Source: Solirubrobacteraceae bacterium (GTDB lineage Bacteria; Actinomycetota; Thermoleophilia; Solirubrobacterales; Solirubrobacteraceae). Taken from it: a stretch of DNA of 6,662 nt. The notes under the pieces are model-generated. The model had not been told where the DNA came from. It did not search any database and was given only the letters and a program-made list of their open reading frames with translations. This document shows positions 1 to 5,298 of this stretch, piece by piece (within the stretch, counting starts at the first letter, position 1; every line of letters begins with the position of its first letter). The translations under genes were made by a program, and so were the position numbers. The stretch lies in assembly GCA_025928415.1 (NCBI GenBank), contig JAICJK010000149.1:1-6662 (forward strand), read 5' to 3'.

Positions 1-1308
1 GCCGCCGCCCGCGCCGCCGGCGGCCGACGCGACGGCCACCACGACGGCCACGCCCGCCGCGCCGCCGACGTAGCGGGCGGTGTTGTTGGCGCCGCTGCCC
101 ATGCCCGCCCGGTCGGCGGGCACCGACTCGAGCGCCAGCCGCCCGAGGGCGGCGTTGGCCACGCCGCTGCCGATGCCGGCCACCGCGAGCCCCGGCACGA
201 GCCGCACCCAGCTCGACCGGGCGGCGAGATCGGTCAGCGCGACCTCGCCGGCGCCGCACAGCGCCAGCCCGATCGCGAGCCGGGCATGGGAGGCGAGGCC
301 CGCCGGCAGCCGGCGCGCGCCCAGCGCGACGACCATGCTCGTCGCCGACCATGCGAGCAGCACGGCGGCGCTCGCGAGCACGCTGACGCCGAGCCCGCGC
401 TGGAGGACGATCGGCGAGTAGCTCATCAGGCCGATCACCGCGAGGCCGGTGAACAGCGCGCCCGAGACCGAGGCGACGAACAGCGGCTCTCCGAACAGGC
501 GCAGCTCCAGCATCGGCGCCCGGGCGCGCCACTGCCGCAGGGCGAAGCCGCCCACCAGCAGCACGCCCGCCGTCAGCAGGACGACCGCCGACCGGCTCCC
601 CCAGCCGCCGCGCCCCTCGACCAGGCCGCCGGTCAGGCAGGCCATGCCCGCCGCGAGCATCGACACGCCGGGCAGGTCCAGCGGGCGCGGAAGCGCCGCG
701 CGCGACTCGGCGAGCCTTCCCGCCGCGGGCACGAGCGCCGCGGCGGCGACCGCCTGCAGCCAGTAGCCGCTGCGCCACCCGAGCGCGTCGGCGAAGCCGG
801 CCCCCTGGAGCGGGCCGAGGGCGATGCCGCCGCCGAGCGCCGCCCCCCAGATGCCGGCGGCCCGGGTGCGCGCGGCGCCGTCGGGGAACGCGTGGCCGAT
901 CGCGGCCAGGCTCGCGGTCAGCACACCGGCGCCGGCGACGCCCTGCAGCACGCGCGCGGCGACGAACACGGCCATGGTCGGCGCGGCGGCCGCGAGGGAG
1001 CTCGCGACGGCCAGCAGCGCGGCGCTCCAGGCGAGCACCCGTCGCCGGCCGAGGTCGTCGGCCAGCGCGCCGACGGCCAGCAGCGCGCTTGCGAGGCCGA
1101 GGCTCATGGCGCTGAGCGCCCAGGTCTGCCCGCCGATCCCGGCGTGGAGCGTCCGGGCCGTCTGGCCGACGGTCGTCACCCCGGAGCTGAAGACGGCGAG
1201 CACGAGCAGGGTCGCCGACGCCGTCAGCCCCAGCGTCCAGCGCTCGCCGGCCGCCGCCGCGTCCCGGCGGATCGCTCGCCTCACCGTCACCGGCTGCGCC
1301 TCGGACAT
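1..1308 (-). CDS. MFS drug-efflux transporter, DHA2 (EmrB/QacA-like) type, C-terminus cut by window edge
   Basis: This is a membrane antiporter of the major facilitator superfamily, which in this branch exports drugs or other hydrophobic compounds using the proton gradient. The frame is open from the ATG at 1308 to base 1 (436 codons, no stop), so the last part lies outside the window. Translation gives a short basic N-terminus, then about a dozen hydrophobic segments. MFS motif A (GALADDLGRRRVL) is at about residues 80-92, followed by RVLQGVAGAG (motif B region, about 118-127) and an antiporter motif C-like GGGIALGPLQGAG at about 159-171. VPADRAGMGSGANNTARYVG at about 397-416 is typical of the late helices of DHA2 transporters, so probably only the last one or two helices are missing. 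AGGTGG lies just upstream of the ATG as ribosome binding site. The gene is divergent from an HxlR repressor with twin operators between them, which suggests repression lifted by a toxic compound. The family is clear; the substrate is unknown. Confidence 0.93.
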   Translation of the reverse strand, partial: MSEAQPVTVRRAIRRDAAAAGERWTLGLTASATLLVLAVFSSGVTTVGQTARTLHAGIGGQTWALSAMSLGLASALLAVGALADDLGRRRVLAWSAALLAVASSLAAAAPTMAVFVAARVLQGVAGAGVLTASLAAIGHAFPDGAARTRAAGIWGAALGGGIALGPLQGAGFADALGWRSGYWLQAVAAAALVPAAGRLAESRAALPRPLDLPGVSMLAAGMACLTGGLVEGRGGWGSRSAVVLLTAGVLLVGGFALRQWRARAPMLELRLFGEPLFVASVSGALFTGLAVIGLMSYSPIVLQRGLGVSVLASAAVLLAWSATSMVVALGARRLPAGLASHARLAIGLALCGAGEVALTDLAARSSWVRLVPGLAVAGIGSGVANAALGRLALESVPADRAGMGSGANNTARYVGGAAGVAVVVAVASAAGGAGGG

Positions 1309-1325
1309 GCCCACCTGCCTTGCTA

Positions 1326-1340
1326 GTTCAATGATCGAAC
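1326..1340. promoter_or_regulatory. Operator-like palindrome, copy 1 (MFS-proximal)
   Basis: GTTCAATGATCGAAC is an inverted repeat (GTTC...GAAC) lying 17 bp upstream of the MFS start codon. It matches the copy at 1364-1378 at 13 of 15 bases. HxlR-family dimers bind such short palindromes in the gap next to their own gene, so the proposed ligand is the HxlR protein encoded at 1400-1924. That assignment is inference. Confidence 0.7.
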
Positions 1341-1363
1341 CGTAGCCACGCTACCACAGCACG

Positions 1364-1378
1364 GTTCGATGAGCGAAC
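1364..1378. promoter_or_regulatory. Operator-like palindrome, copy 2 (hxlR-proximal)
   Basis: GTTCGATGAGCGAAC has perfect 5-bp arms (GTTCG/CGAAC) around a 5-bp centre and repeats copy 1 with a 38-bp start-to-start distance. It covers the expected -35 area of the HxlR gene, whose -10-like TAGAGT begins at 1385, so occupancy should block that promoter (autorepression). Confidence 0.72.
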
Positions 1379-1384
1379 CTGAGC

Positions 1385-1400
1385 TAGAGTGGGAGGGCGA
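1385..1400 (+). promoter_or_regulatory. Probable -10 element of the HxlR gene, leaderless start
   Basis: TAGAGT (1385-1390) fits the TANNNT -10 pattern and is followed by 9 bases and then the ATG at 1400. Transcription starting 7-10 bases after the -10 would begin at or just before the start codon, so the mRNA is probably leaderless. A GGAG at 1392-1395 lies too close to the predicted transcript start to be clearly used. No good -35 is visible; operator copy 2 lies there. Confidence 0.5.
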
Positions 1401-1924
1401 TGCTCGGCAAGGACTACGAGGGCCAGGACTGCTCGCTGGCCCGCGCGCTGGAGACGATCGGCGAGCGCTGGACGCTGCTGATCGTCCGCGATGCCTTCTA
1501 CGGAGTCCGGCGCTTCAGCGACTTCCAGGCCCATCTCGACGTGCCCAAGGCCGTGCTCTCCGACCGCCTCGGCGGCCTCGTCGACGACGGCGTCCTCGAG
1601 CGGCGCCCCGACCCCGACCGCGGCGGACGGCACGTCTACGAGCTGACGGCGGCCGGCCGCGACCTGTGGCCCGTCGTGTACGCCATGCTCACGTGGGGCG
1701 CGCGCCATCGCTCGCCCAGCGGTCGCGTCTTCCGCCACGCGGCGTGCGGGACGGCGCTCGACGCCCGCGGCGCGTGCGGCGCCTGCGGCACGACGCCACC
1801 CGCCGCCGACGTCGTGATGTCGCTGCGGCGGGGAGCGCGGACGCTGCGCGACGATCCGGTGGCCGTCGCCCTCCGCGCCCCGCACCGGCTGCTCGAGCCG
1901 GTCGCGACGCGGCCGCCCGCCTGA
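1400..1924 (+). CDS. HxlR-family winged-helix transcriptional regulator with Cys-rich C-terminal tail
   Basis: This is a 174-residue DNA-binding regulator, probably a dimeric cytoplasmic repressor of itself and of the divergent MFS exporter. Residues 11-42 (CSLARALETIGERWTLLIVR, then DAFYGVRRFSDF) are the classic HxlR signature. They are followed by the recognition region VPKAVLSDRLGGLVDDGVLERR (49-70) and the wing with RHVYELTAAG (77-86). Cys11 occupies the N-terminal position of the redox- or electrophile-sensing Cys known in YodB/HypR-type members. After the HxlR domain (about 105 residues) there is an extension with H113-x2-C116-x9-C126-x2-C129, spaced like a small zinc ribbon, and then a basic tail. 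The ATG at 1400 is chosen because it sits 9 bases after a -10-like TAGAGT and gives a complete family N-terminus. Its stop codon lies in a hairpin shared with the converging hydrolase gene. The family is certain; the inducer is unknown. Confidence 0.94.
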   Translation: MLGKDYEGQDCSLARALETIGERWTLLIVRDAFYGVRRFSDFQAHLDVPKAVLSDRLGGLVDDGVLERRPDPDRGGRHVYELTAAGRDLWPVVYAMLTWGARHRSPSGRVFRHAACGTALDARGACGACGTTPPAADVVMSLRRGARTLRDDPVAVALRAPHRLLEPVATRPPA

Positions 1925-1946
1925 GGTGCCGCCGCCGGAACCTCAG
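1921..1946. terminator. Hairpin between converging genes, probable bidirectional terminator
   Basis: CTGAGGT (1921-1927) pairs perfectly with ACCTCAG (1940-1946). Inside, after one G/A mismatch, CCG (1929-1931) pairs with CGG (1936-1938), leaving a 4-base CCGC loop. Because the DNA is symmetric, the hairpin forms in RNA from either strand. It lies exactly where the plus-strand HxlR gene and the minus-strand hydrolase gene meet, and both stop codons are inside its arms. No U-run follows on either side, which is common in very GC-rich genomes but makes efficient intrinsic termination uncertain. Confidence 0.65.
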
Positions 1947-2989
1947 CGACGGTGCGCGACCCGGCCCAGGCCGGCGAACCGCCGTGCGAGGTCCGGGTGG
2001 CGCTTGGCGTAGCGGCTCATCTGCGCGTCGAAGGCCCGGCCCGCCGCCGCGGGCTGCCCCGGCGCGTGCGCGAGGTCGAGGAAGTCGTAGGCGAAGTAGA
2101 CCGACTGGGTGACGATCGTGTCGCCGAACTGCTTCATGGGCACGTGGCCGCCGCCCACGAGCGGCTCGAAGATCGTCGGGATCCCGGCGGCGAGCAGGTC
2201 GGAGGCCGTCTGGGCGCCCAGCGCGTAGGGCACCACCGGGTCGGCCGTGCCGTTGAACATCAGGATCGGCGAGTCGCCCGCGTCGAAGAGGGCCGGCGCC
2301 AGCGAGTGGGGGATCTCGGCCGAGATCGAGATCGCCGCGCCCACCTTCGAGGACGGGCCCGGGTTCCCGCTGGACCCCGGGTCGTCGGAGTGCACGGCCA
2401 CGGCCAGGGCGGTCGCCGCGCCGGCCGAGCCGCCGCCGATGGCCACGCGCGTGGGGTCGACGCCGTAGGTCGCGGCGTTGGCCCGCAGGAAGCGCACCGC
2501 GGCCTGGGCGTCGTGCTGGGCGGCGAGCGCGGCGGTCAGGCAGGTCGCCGACGGGGGGTCCTGCCCGGCGCACTTCTGCCCGTCGTTGAGCAGGCGGTAG
2601 TTGATCGACACCGCGACGTAGCCGCGCTGCGCGAAGGCCCTGGCCATCGTGACCATCGCCCCGTTGGCCGCGGTGCCGCCGGTGAACCCGCCGCCGTGCA
2701 CGAGCACGATCGCCGGTCGCCGGGTCTGCGTGTCGCCCGTCGGCCGGTACATGTCGAGCGTGAGCGTCACCGGCGTCCCCGTCAGGTCCGGCGCGCTGCC
2801 GTAGGTCAGCCCGCGCGTGATCGTCAGGTCGGGGAAGATCACGTCGCGGTAGCGCAGCGGCGCCGTGCCCGGAGGCGGCGGCAGCGTGCAGCCGGCCACC
2901 GCGATGGCGGCGGCGGCCGACACGGCGGCGGCCAGCAGCCGCCGGGAGGAGCGGCGGGTGCGAAGGGTCCACGACCTGGGAGCGCGCAT
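1943..2989 (-). CDS. Secreted alpha/beta-hydrolase esterase, predicted lipoprotein
   Basis: This 348-residue esterase-like enzyme is predicted to be anchored outside the cell membrane. The N-terminus is Arg-rich (RTRRSSRR), then a hydrophobic Ala-rich segment ends in the lipobox VAGC with Cys34 as the lipidation site, followed by a Pro-rich linker (TLPPPPG). The catalytic domain shows LVHGGGF (oxyanion-hole HGG at 98-100), the nucleophile elbow GGGSAG with Ser188, the acid in FNGTADPVVPY (Asp250) and the base in GGGHVPM (His282). The order fits the carboxylesterase/HSL/BD-FAE group of alpha/beta hydrolases. Cys140 and Cys150 flank a loop and could form a disulfide, which suits an exported protein. 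AGGA lies 7 bases before the ATG. It follows the other hydrolase gene on the same strand after 36 bp, so co-transcription is likely. Expected chemistry is hydrolysis of an ester or similar bond; the substrate is unknown. Confidence 0.9.
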   Translation of the reverse strand: MRAPRSWTLRTRRSSRRLLAAAVSAAAAIAVAGCTLPPPPGTAPLRYRDVIFPDLTITRGLTYGSAPDLTGTPVTLTLDMYRPTGDTQTRRPAIVLVHGGGFTGGTAANGAMVTMARAFAQRGYVAVSINYRLLNDGQKCAGQDPPSATCLTAALAAQHDAQAAVRFLRANAATYGVDPTRVAIGGGSAGAATALAVAVHSDDPGSSGNPGPSSKVGAAISISAEIPHSLAPALFDAGDSPILMFNGTADPVVPYALGAQTASDLLAAGIPTIFEPLVGGGHVPMKQFGDTIVTQSVYFAYDFLDLAHAPGQPAAAGRAFDAQMSRYAKRHPDLARRFAGLGRVAHRR

Positions 2990-3025
2990 GCGGCGATCCT
3001 CTCCGGCCCGGCCGGCGCGCGGCGC

Positions 3026-4438
3026 TCAGGCGCCGCGGGATCTCACGGAACTCTCACGCCCCGCCTTGGCGAGGAACGGCAGCAGCCTGTCGAAGAAGAC
3101 GTTCTTCGGGTAGGCGCCGGCCGGGTCGTTGTGGGCGTAGGTGCCCTGGCGGCTGACGAGCGTCAGGTTCCGCGACGGGATGCGCGACTGGCGGGCCAGC
3201 GTGCTCGCGGCGTCGAGGATGCCCTTGCCGCCGAACGCCCCGAAGGCGTAGATCAGCAGGCGCTTCGGCAGGTCACGGCCGTGCGTCGCGCGCACGCCGA
3301 GGACCTTCTGGGCCGGGTTCGCGATGCCCTGCCCGACCGCGCCGGTGTCGATCGTCAGGCGCTGCGGGAAGTACCACTCCGTGCCGTCCGCGCCCTTGAC
3401 GCCCTTGCCGGAGAGCATCGCGGCGTAGCGCTTGATCGGCGTGAGCGCCCCGGCGCTGCTCCAGCCCGCCGGCGTGGTGGACGTGTCGAAGTGCCCCATG
3501 TGCGCCTGGGCGGCGAAGCTCAGCTTCGAGGTCTTGGTGTCGGTCGCGAAGCCGAACAGCGCGAGGTTGGTCGCGGGCACCGGCGGGTTGATCGCCGCCG
3601 GCAGCAACGGGAAGCTCTGGCCCAGCGAGGGCGAGTCCGGGTCGATCAGCGCCGCCGTCGAGCCGGCCGTGGAGAACAGCCCGAGGTAGGGCGCGGGGAT
3701 GCCGCTGAACGCGAGCCACGGCGTGCCGGCGGTGAGCTTCTGCAGCGACTGCGTCGCCTCCGCAGCGGTCACCGGCGCTCCCCTGCTCCCGCCGTCGTCG
3801 TACACCAGCCCGGCGAGGCCGGCCGCGCCCGCCTTGCCGTGGAAGTCCCAGGTCGCGTACGCGGTGACGACCGAGCCGCCCAGCGAGTGGCCGCCCAGCA
3901 CGACGCGGCCGCCGCGCGCCTTGGCCGCCTTGATCACGCGGTGCAGGTCCTCCACGGCGACCCGCATGCCCCACTTGCGCGCGAAGCCGACCGTCGCGTC
4001 GGGGACCGGCTGCAGGTGCGTCTTGACGGTCGGGTCGGCCAGGAAGCCGAGGTAGTAGTCGAAGACGGACTTCGACGCGGCCTTGCCCGCCTTGGCGCGG
4101 TCGAAGACCGACTGGTCCTCCAGGAGGTTCTCGCGCCGCTCGACCGACCACACCTGCCAGCCGCGCGCGTGGGCCACGACCCACTTGGCGAACGGCACGA
4201 AGTACGCGCTGCCCGCCGAGGTGCCCGGCTCGAGCACCAGGACGTTCTTCGCGTGGCGCGAGCCGATCTTGAGGACGCCGACCTTGTCGTACTTCGCCGG
4301 CGTGCCGGGCGCGGCGTAGCCCTTCATCCAGCTGACGCGGGACGCCGCGTGCGCGGGCGTCGCGGCGGCCGCGAGCGCGAGGAACGCGCCGGCGACCAGC
4401 AGCGCGAGCGTCCCTGAGCGGCGGTTCTCAGCACGCAT
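3026..4438 (-). CDS. Exported alpha/beta-hydrolase (GHSLGG type), substrate unknown
   Basis: This is a 470-residue hydrolase with a clear Sec-type signal: basic MRAENRRSG, a hydrophobic core of about 17 residues, and the cleavage motif AHA|A after residue 31. The mature protein has the nucleophile elbow GGHSLGGS with Ser185 preceded by a strand (RVVLGG). The C-terminal TYAHNDP (His436) is the likely catalytic base, and the acid is not certain (Asp409 in GILDAA is a candidate). Length and the large insert between about 215 and 390 are more than the minimal fold, suggesting a cap domain. The open frame extends 215 codons further upstream, but the ATG at 4438 is chosen. It starts the signal peptide and has AAGGAG 8 bases before it, and upstream codons would run through the control region and antisense to the TetR gene. 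It is divergent from that TetR gene and followed by the lipoprotein esterase. It is likely the first gene of a TetR-controlled operon. Confidence 0.88.
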   Translation of the reverse strand: MRAENRRSGTLALLVAGAFLALAAAATPAHAASRVSWMKGYAAPGTPAKYDKVGVLKIGSRHAKNVLVLEPGTSAGSAYFVPFAKWVVAHARGWQVWSVERRENLLEDQSVFDRAKAGKAASKSVFDYYLGFLADPTVKTHLQPVPDATVGFARKWGMRVAVEDLHRVIKAAKARGGRVVLGGHSLGGSVVTAYATWDFHGKAGAAGLAGLVYDDGGSRGAPVTAAEATQSLQKLTAGTPWLAFSGIPAPYLGLFSTAGSTAALIDPDSPSLGQSFPLLPAAINPPVPATNLALFGFATDTKTSKLSFAAQAHMGHFDTSTTPAGWSSAGALTPIKRYAAMLSGKGVKGADGTEWYFPQRLTIDTGAVGQGIANPAQKVLGVRATHGRDLPKRLLIYAFGAFGGKGILDAASTLARQSRIPSRNLTLVSRQGTYAHNDPAGAYPKNVFFDRLLPFLAKAGRESSVRSRGA

Positions 4439-4458
4439 GCGATCTTCTCCTTCGGCGT

Positions 4459-4478
4459 CGTAGACAGGACTGTCTACG
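4459..4478. promoter_or_regulatory. Perfect 20-bp palindrome, probable main TetR operator
   Basis: CGTAGACAGGACTGTCTACG has perfect 8-bp arms around a 4-bp centre. It lies between the divergent TetR and hydrolase genes, 20 bp upstream of the hydrolase start codon, just before its ribosome binding site. Size and symmetry are typical of sites for TetR-family dimers. That the neighbouring regulator binds it is inference from position. Confidence 0.8.
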
Positions 4479-4479
4479 T

Positions 4480-4520
4480 CGTGGACAGATGTGTTTTTGC
4501 ACCGTACAGCATCGTCTACG
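4480..4520. promoter_or_regulatory. Two degenerate operator copies, in 21-bp register with the palindrome
   Basis: Using the 20-bp palindrome at 4459 as template, 4480-4499 has a good left half (CGTGGACA, 7 of 8) and a weak right half (5 of 8). The stretch 4501-4520 has a weak left half (3 of 8, keeping the inner ACA) and a good right half (CGTCTACG, 7 of 8). The three sites begin exactly 21 bp apart, two helical turns, so bound dimers would line up on one face. These copies cover the proposed promoter of the TetR gene. Confidence 0.5.
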
Positions 4521-4522
4521 CT
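4494..4522 (+). promoter_or_regulatory. Probable promoter of the TetR gene
   Basis: TACGCT (4517-4522) fits TANNNT as -10, and TTTTTG (4494-4499) is a poor -35 candidate with a 17-bp spacer. Nine bases separate the -10 from the ATG at 4532 and no Shine-Dalgarno sequence is visible, so a leaderless transcript is likely. The promoter overlaps the degenerate operator copies, consistent with autoregulation. Confidence 0.5.
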
Positions 4523-4531
4523 CTGGGCGCG

Positions 4532-5179
4532 ATGCCGGCTCCCAAGATCGAGGTGCTCCCGCGCCGCCCGCACGCCAGCGTGCGCGAGGAGCTGCGCGCC
4601 TCCCAGCGCGGCCGGCTGATCTGCGCGATCGCCGACGCCGTGGCCGCCAAGGGCTACGCGGCGACCAGCGTCGCCGACGTCATCGCCCTGGCCGGCGTGT
4701 CGCGCAAGACGTTCTACGAGCACTTCGCCGGCAAGGAGGAGTGCTTCCTCGCCGCCTACGACAGCGGCGCCCAGGCGATCTACGACGCGATGGTCGAGGC
4801 GATCCACGGGCTCAGCCGCTGGGAGGACATCCTCGCCTCGGTGCTGACGACGTGGCTCGCGTTCCTGCAGGCCGATCTCGCGTTCACCCGCGCCTACATG
4901 GTCGAGTTCTGGGCGGCCGGCGACGCGGCCCGCGAGCGCTGGAAGGAGCGCCGCGACCGCACCGCGAACCTGCTGAAGCTCCTGCACGAGCAGATCCGCG
5001 CCCAGGATCCGGCGGTCGCCGAGGTCTCCGACACCCTGGTCGCCGCGGTGGTCGGGGGCATCAACCGCGTCGTGATCTCCCACGTCCTGGCCGAGGACGA
5101 CGCGCCGCTGACGACCCTCGCCCCCGAGCTCGAGCGCTTCGTCACGATGGTCCTCGCCGCCCGCGACGCGCGCGGCTGA
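4532..5179 (+). CDS. TetR-family transcriptional regulator
   Basis: This is a 215-residue, probably dimeric cytoplasmic repressor. The N-terminal DNA-binding domain spans about residues 24-73. GRLICAIADAVAAKGYAATS is helix 1 and its turn, VADVIALAGVS leads into the recognition helix region GVSRKTFYEHFAGKEECF. The rest is the helical ligand-binding and dimer domain, which is variable and gives no clue to the inducer. A GTG at 4481 would add 17 residues (MDRCVFAPYSIVYALGA). I prefer the ATG at 4532 because the GTG and its first codons lie inside the operator-like repeats and the promoter, and the ATG is placed 9 bases after a -10-like TACGCT. It is divergent from the two-hydrolase operon and probably represses that operon and itself. 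An unusual 23-residue basic lead precedes the HTH domain. The family is certain; the target is inferred from context. Confidence 0.92.
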   Translation: MPAPKIEVLPRRPHASVREELRASQRGRLICAIADAVAAKGYAATSVADVIALAGVSRKTFYEHFAGKEECFLAAYDSGAQAIYDAMVEAIHGLSRWEDILASVLTTWLAFLQADLAFTRAYMVEFWAAGDAARERWKERRDRTANLLKLLHEQIRAQDPAVAEVSDTLVAAVVGGINRVVISHVLAEDDAPLTTLAPELERFVTMVLAARDARG

Positions 5180-5190
5180 TCTCGGGCGGG

Positions 5191-5207
5191 CGCCGGCCGC
5201 GCCGGCG
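5191..5207 (+). terminator. GC-rich hairpin after the TetR gene, candidate terminator
   Basis: CGCCGGC (5191-5197) pairs perfectly with GCCGGCG (5201-5207) around a CGC loop, beginning 12 bases after the TetR stop codon. There is no U-run, so the termination role rests on stem strength and position. It would separate the TetR transcript from the YCII/sigma operon. Confidence 0.45.
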
Positions 5208-5227
5208 TGGCAGATCGTCCGGGGCGA

Positions 5228-5254
5228 TGTCGAGCCGCGCGGGGCGGCTCCGAC
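5228..5254 (+). promoter_or_regulatory. ECF42-type promoter of the YCII/sigma operon
   Basis: TGTCGA (5228-5233) and CGAC (5251-5254) are separated by 17 bp. As I recall the published ECF42 work in Streptomyces venezuelae, the group recognises TGTCGA at -35 and CG[A/T]C at -10 in front of DGPF genes. Here the match is exact and lies 45 bp upstream of a DGPF gene followed by an ECF42 gene, so autoregulation is likely. The predicted leader is roughly 35-40 bases and ends in a good GAGGAG ribosome binding site. Confidence 0.72.
5232..5250. repeat. Inverted repeat filling the promoter spacer
   Basis: GAGCCGC (5232-5238) and GCGGCTC (5244-5250) are perfect complements around GCGGG. The repeat starts in the last two bases of the -35 box and ends directly before the -10 box. 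It could be a regulator site over the promoter, a second terminator-like hairpin for TetR read-through, or chance in GC-rich DNA. Confidence 0.45.
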
Positions 5255-5270
5255 CGAGGGGAAAGAGGAC

Positions 5271-5286
5271 CCGACCGACCGACCGA
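5271..5286 (+). repeat. Four tandem CCGA units in the leader of the YCII gene
   Basis: The tetranucleotide CCGA is repeated four times without change, ending just before the ribosome binding site (GAGGAG, 5285-5290, overlaps the last unit). The block CGACCGAGG also occurs at 5251-5259 and again at 5280-5288, so a short duplication may have built this leader. Confidence 0.6.
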
Positions 5287-5298
5287 GGAGCTGACCCG

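Noticed and set aside
286..1326. A 346-codon plus-strand open frame over the MFS gene
   Set aside because: The translation is low-complexity Arg/Gln/His-rich. The minus strand encodes a clear 12-14 helix transporter with MFS motifs.
1952..4417. An 821-codon plus-strand open frame across both hydrolase genes
   Set aside because: Its translation is Arg/Gly/Ala-rich low-complexity sequence with no domain. It is the antisense shadow of two genes with signal peptides and catalytic motifs, expected at this GC content.
4481..4531. GTG start adding 17 residues to the TetR protein
   Set aside because: These codons lie in the promoter and operator-like repeats, and the TetR family N-terminus does not need them. 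Kept only as an alternative.
4439..5083. 215-codon upstream extension of the minus-strand hydrolase frame
   Set aside because: It would run antisense through the TetR gene and the operator palindrome and would bury the signal peptide. The ATG at 4438 has a good ribosome binding site and starts the signal sequence.
5271..5286. CCGA repeats as a possible CRISPR or iteron array
   Set aside because: Units are 4 bp without spacers and number only four, so it is a simple tandem repeat.
4489..5298. Apparent fusion of an Arg-rich region to the YCII protein in one long frame
   Set aside because: The upstream part is the shifted frame of the TetR gene. The YCII family starts at MRYMLLLY with its own ribosome binding site at 5285-5290.
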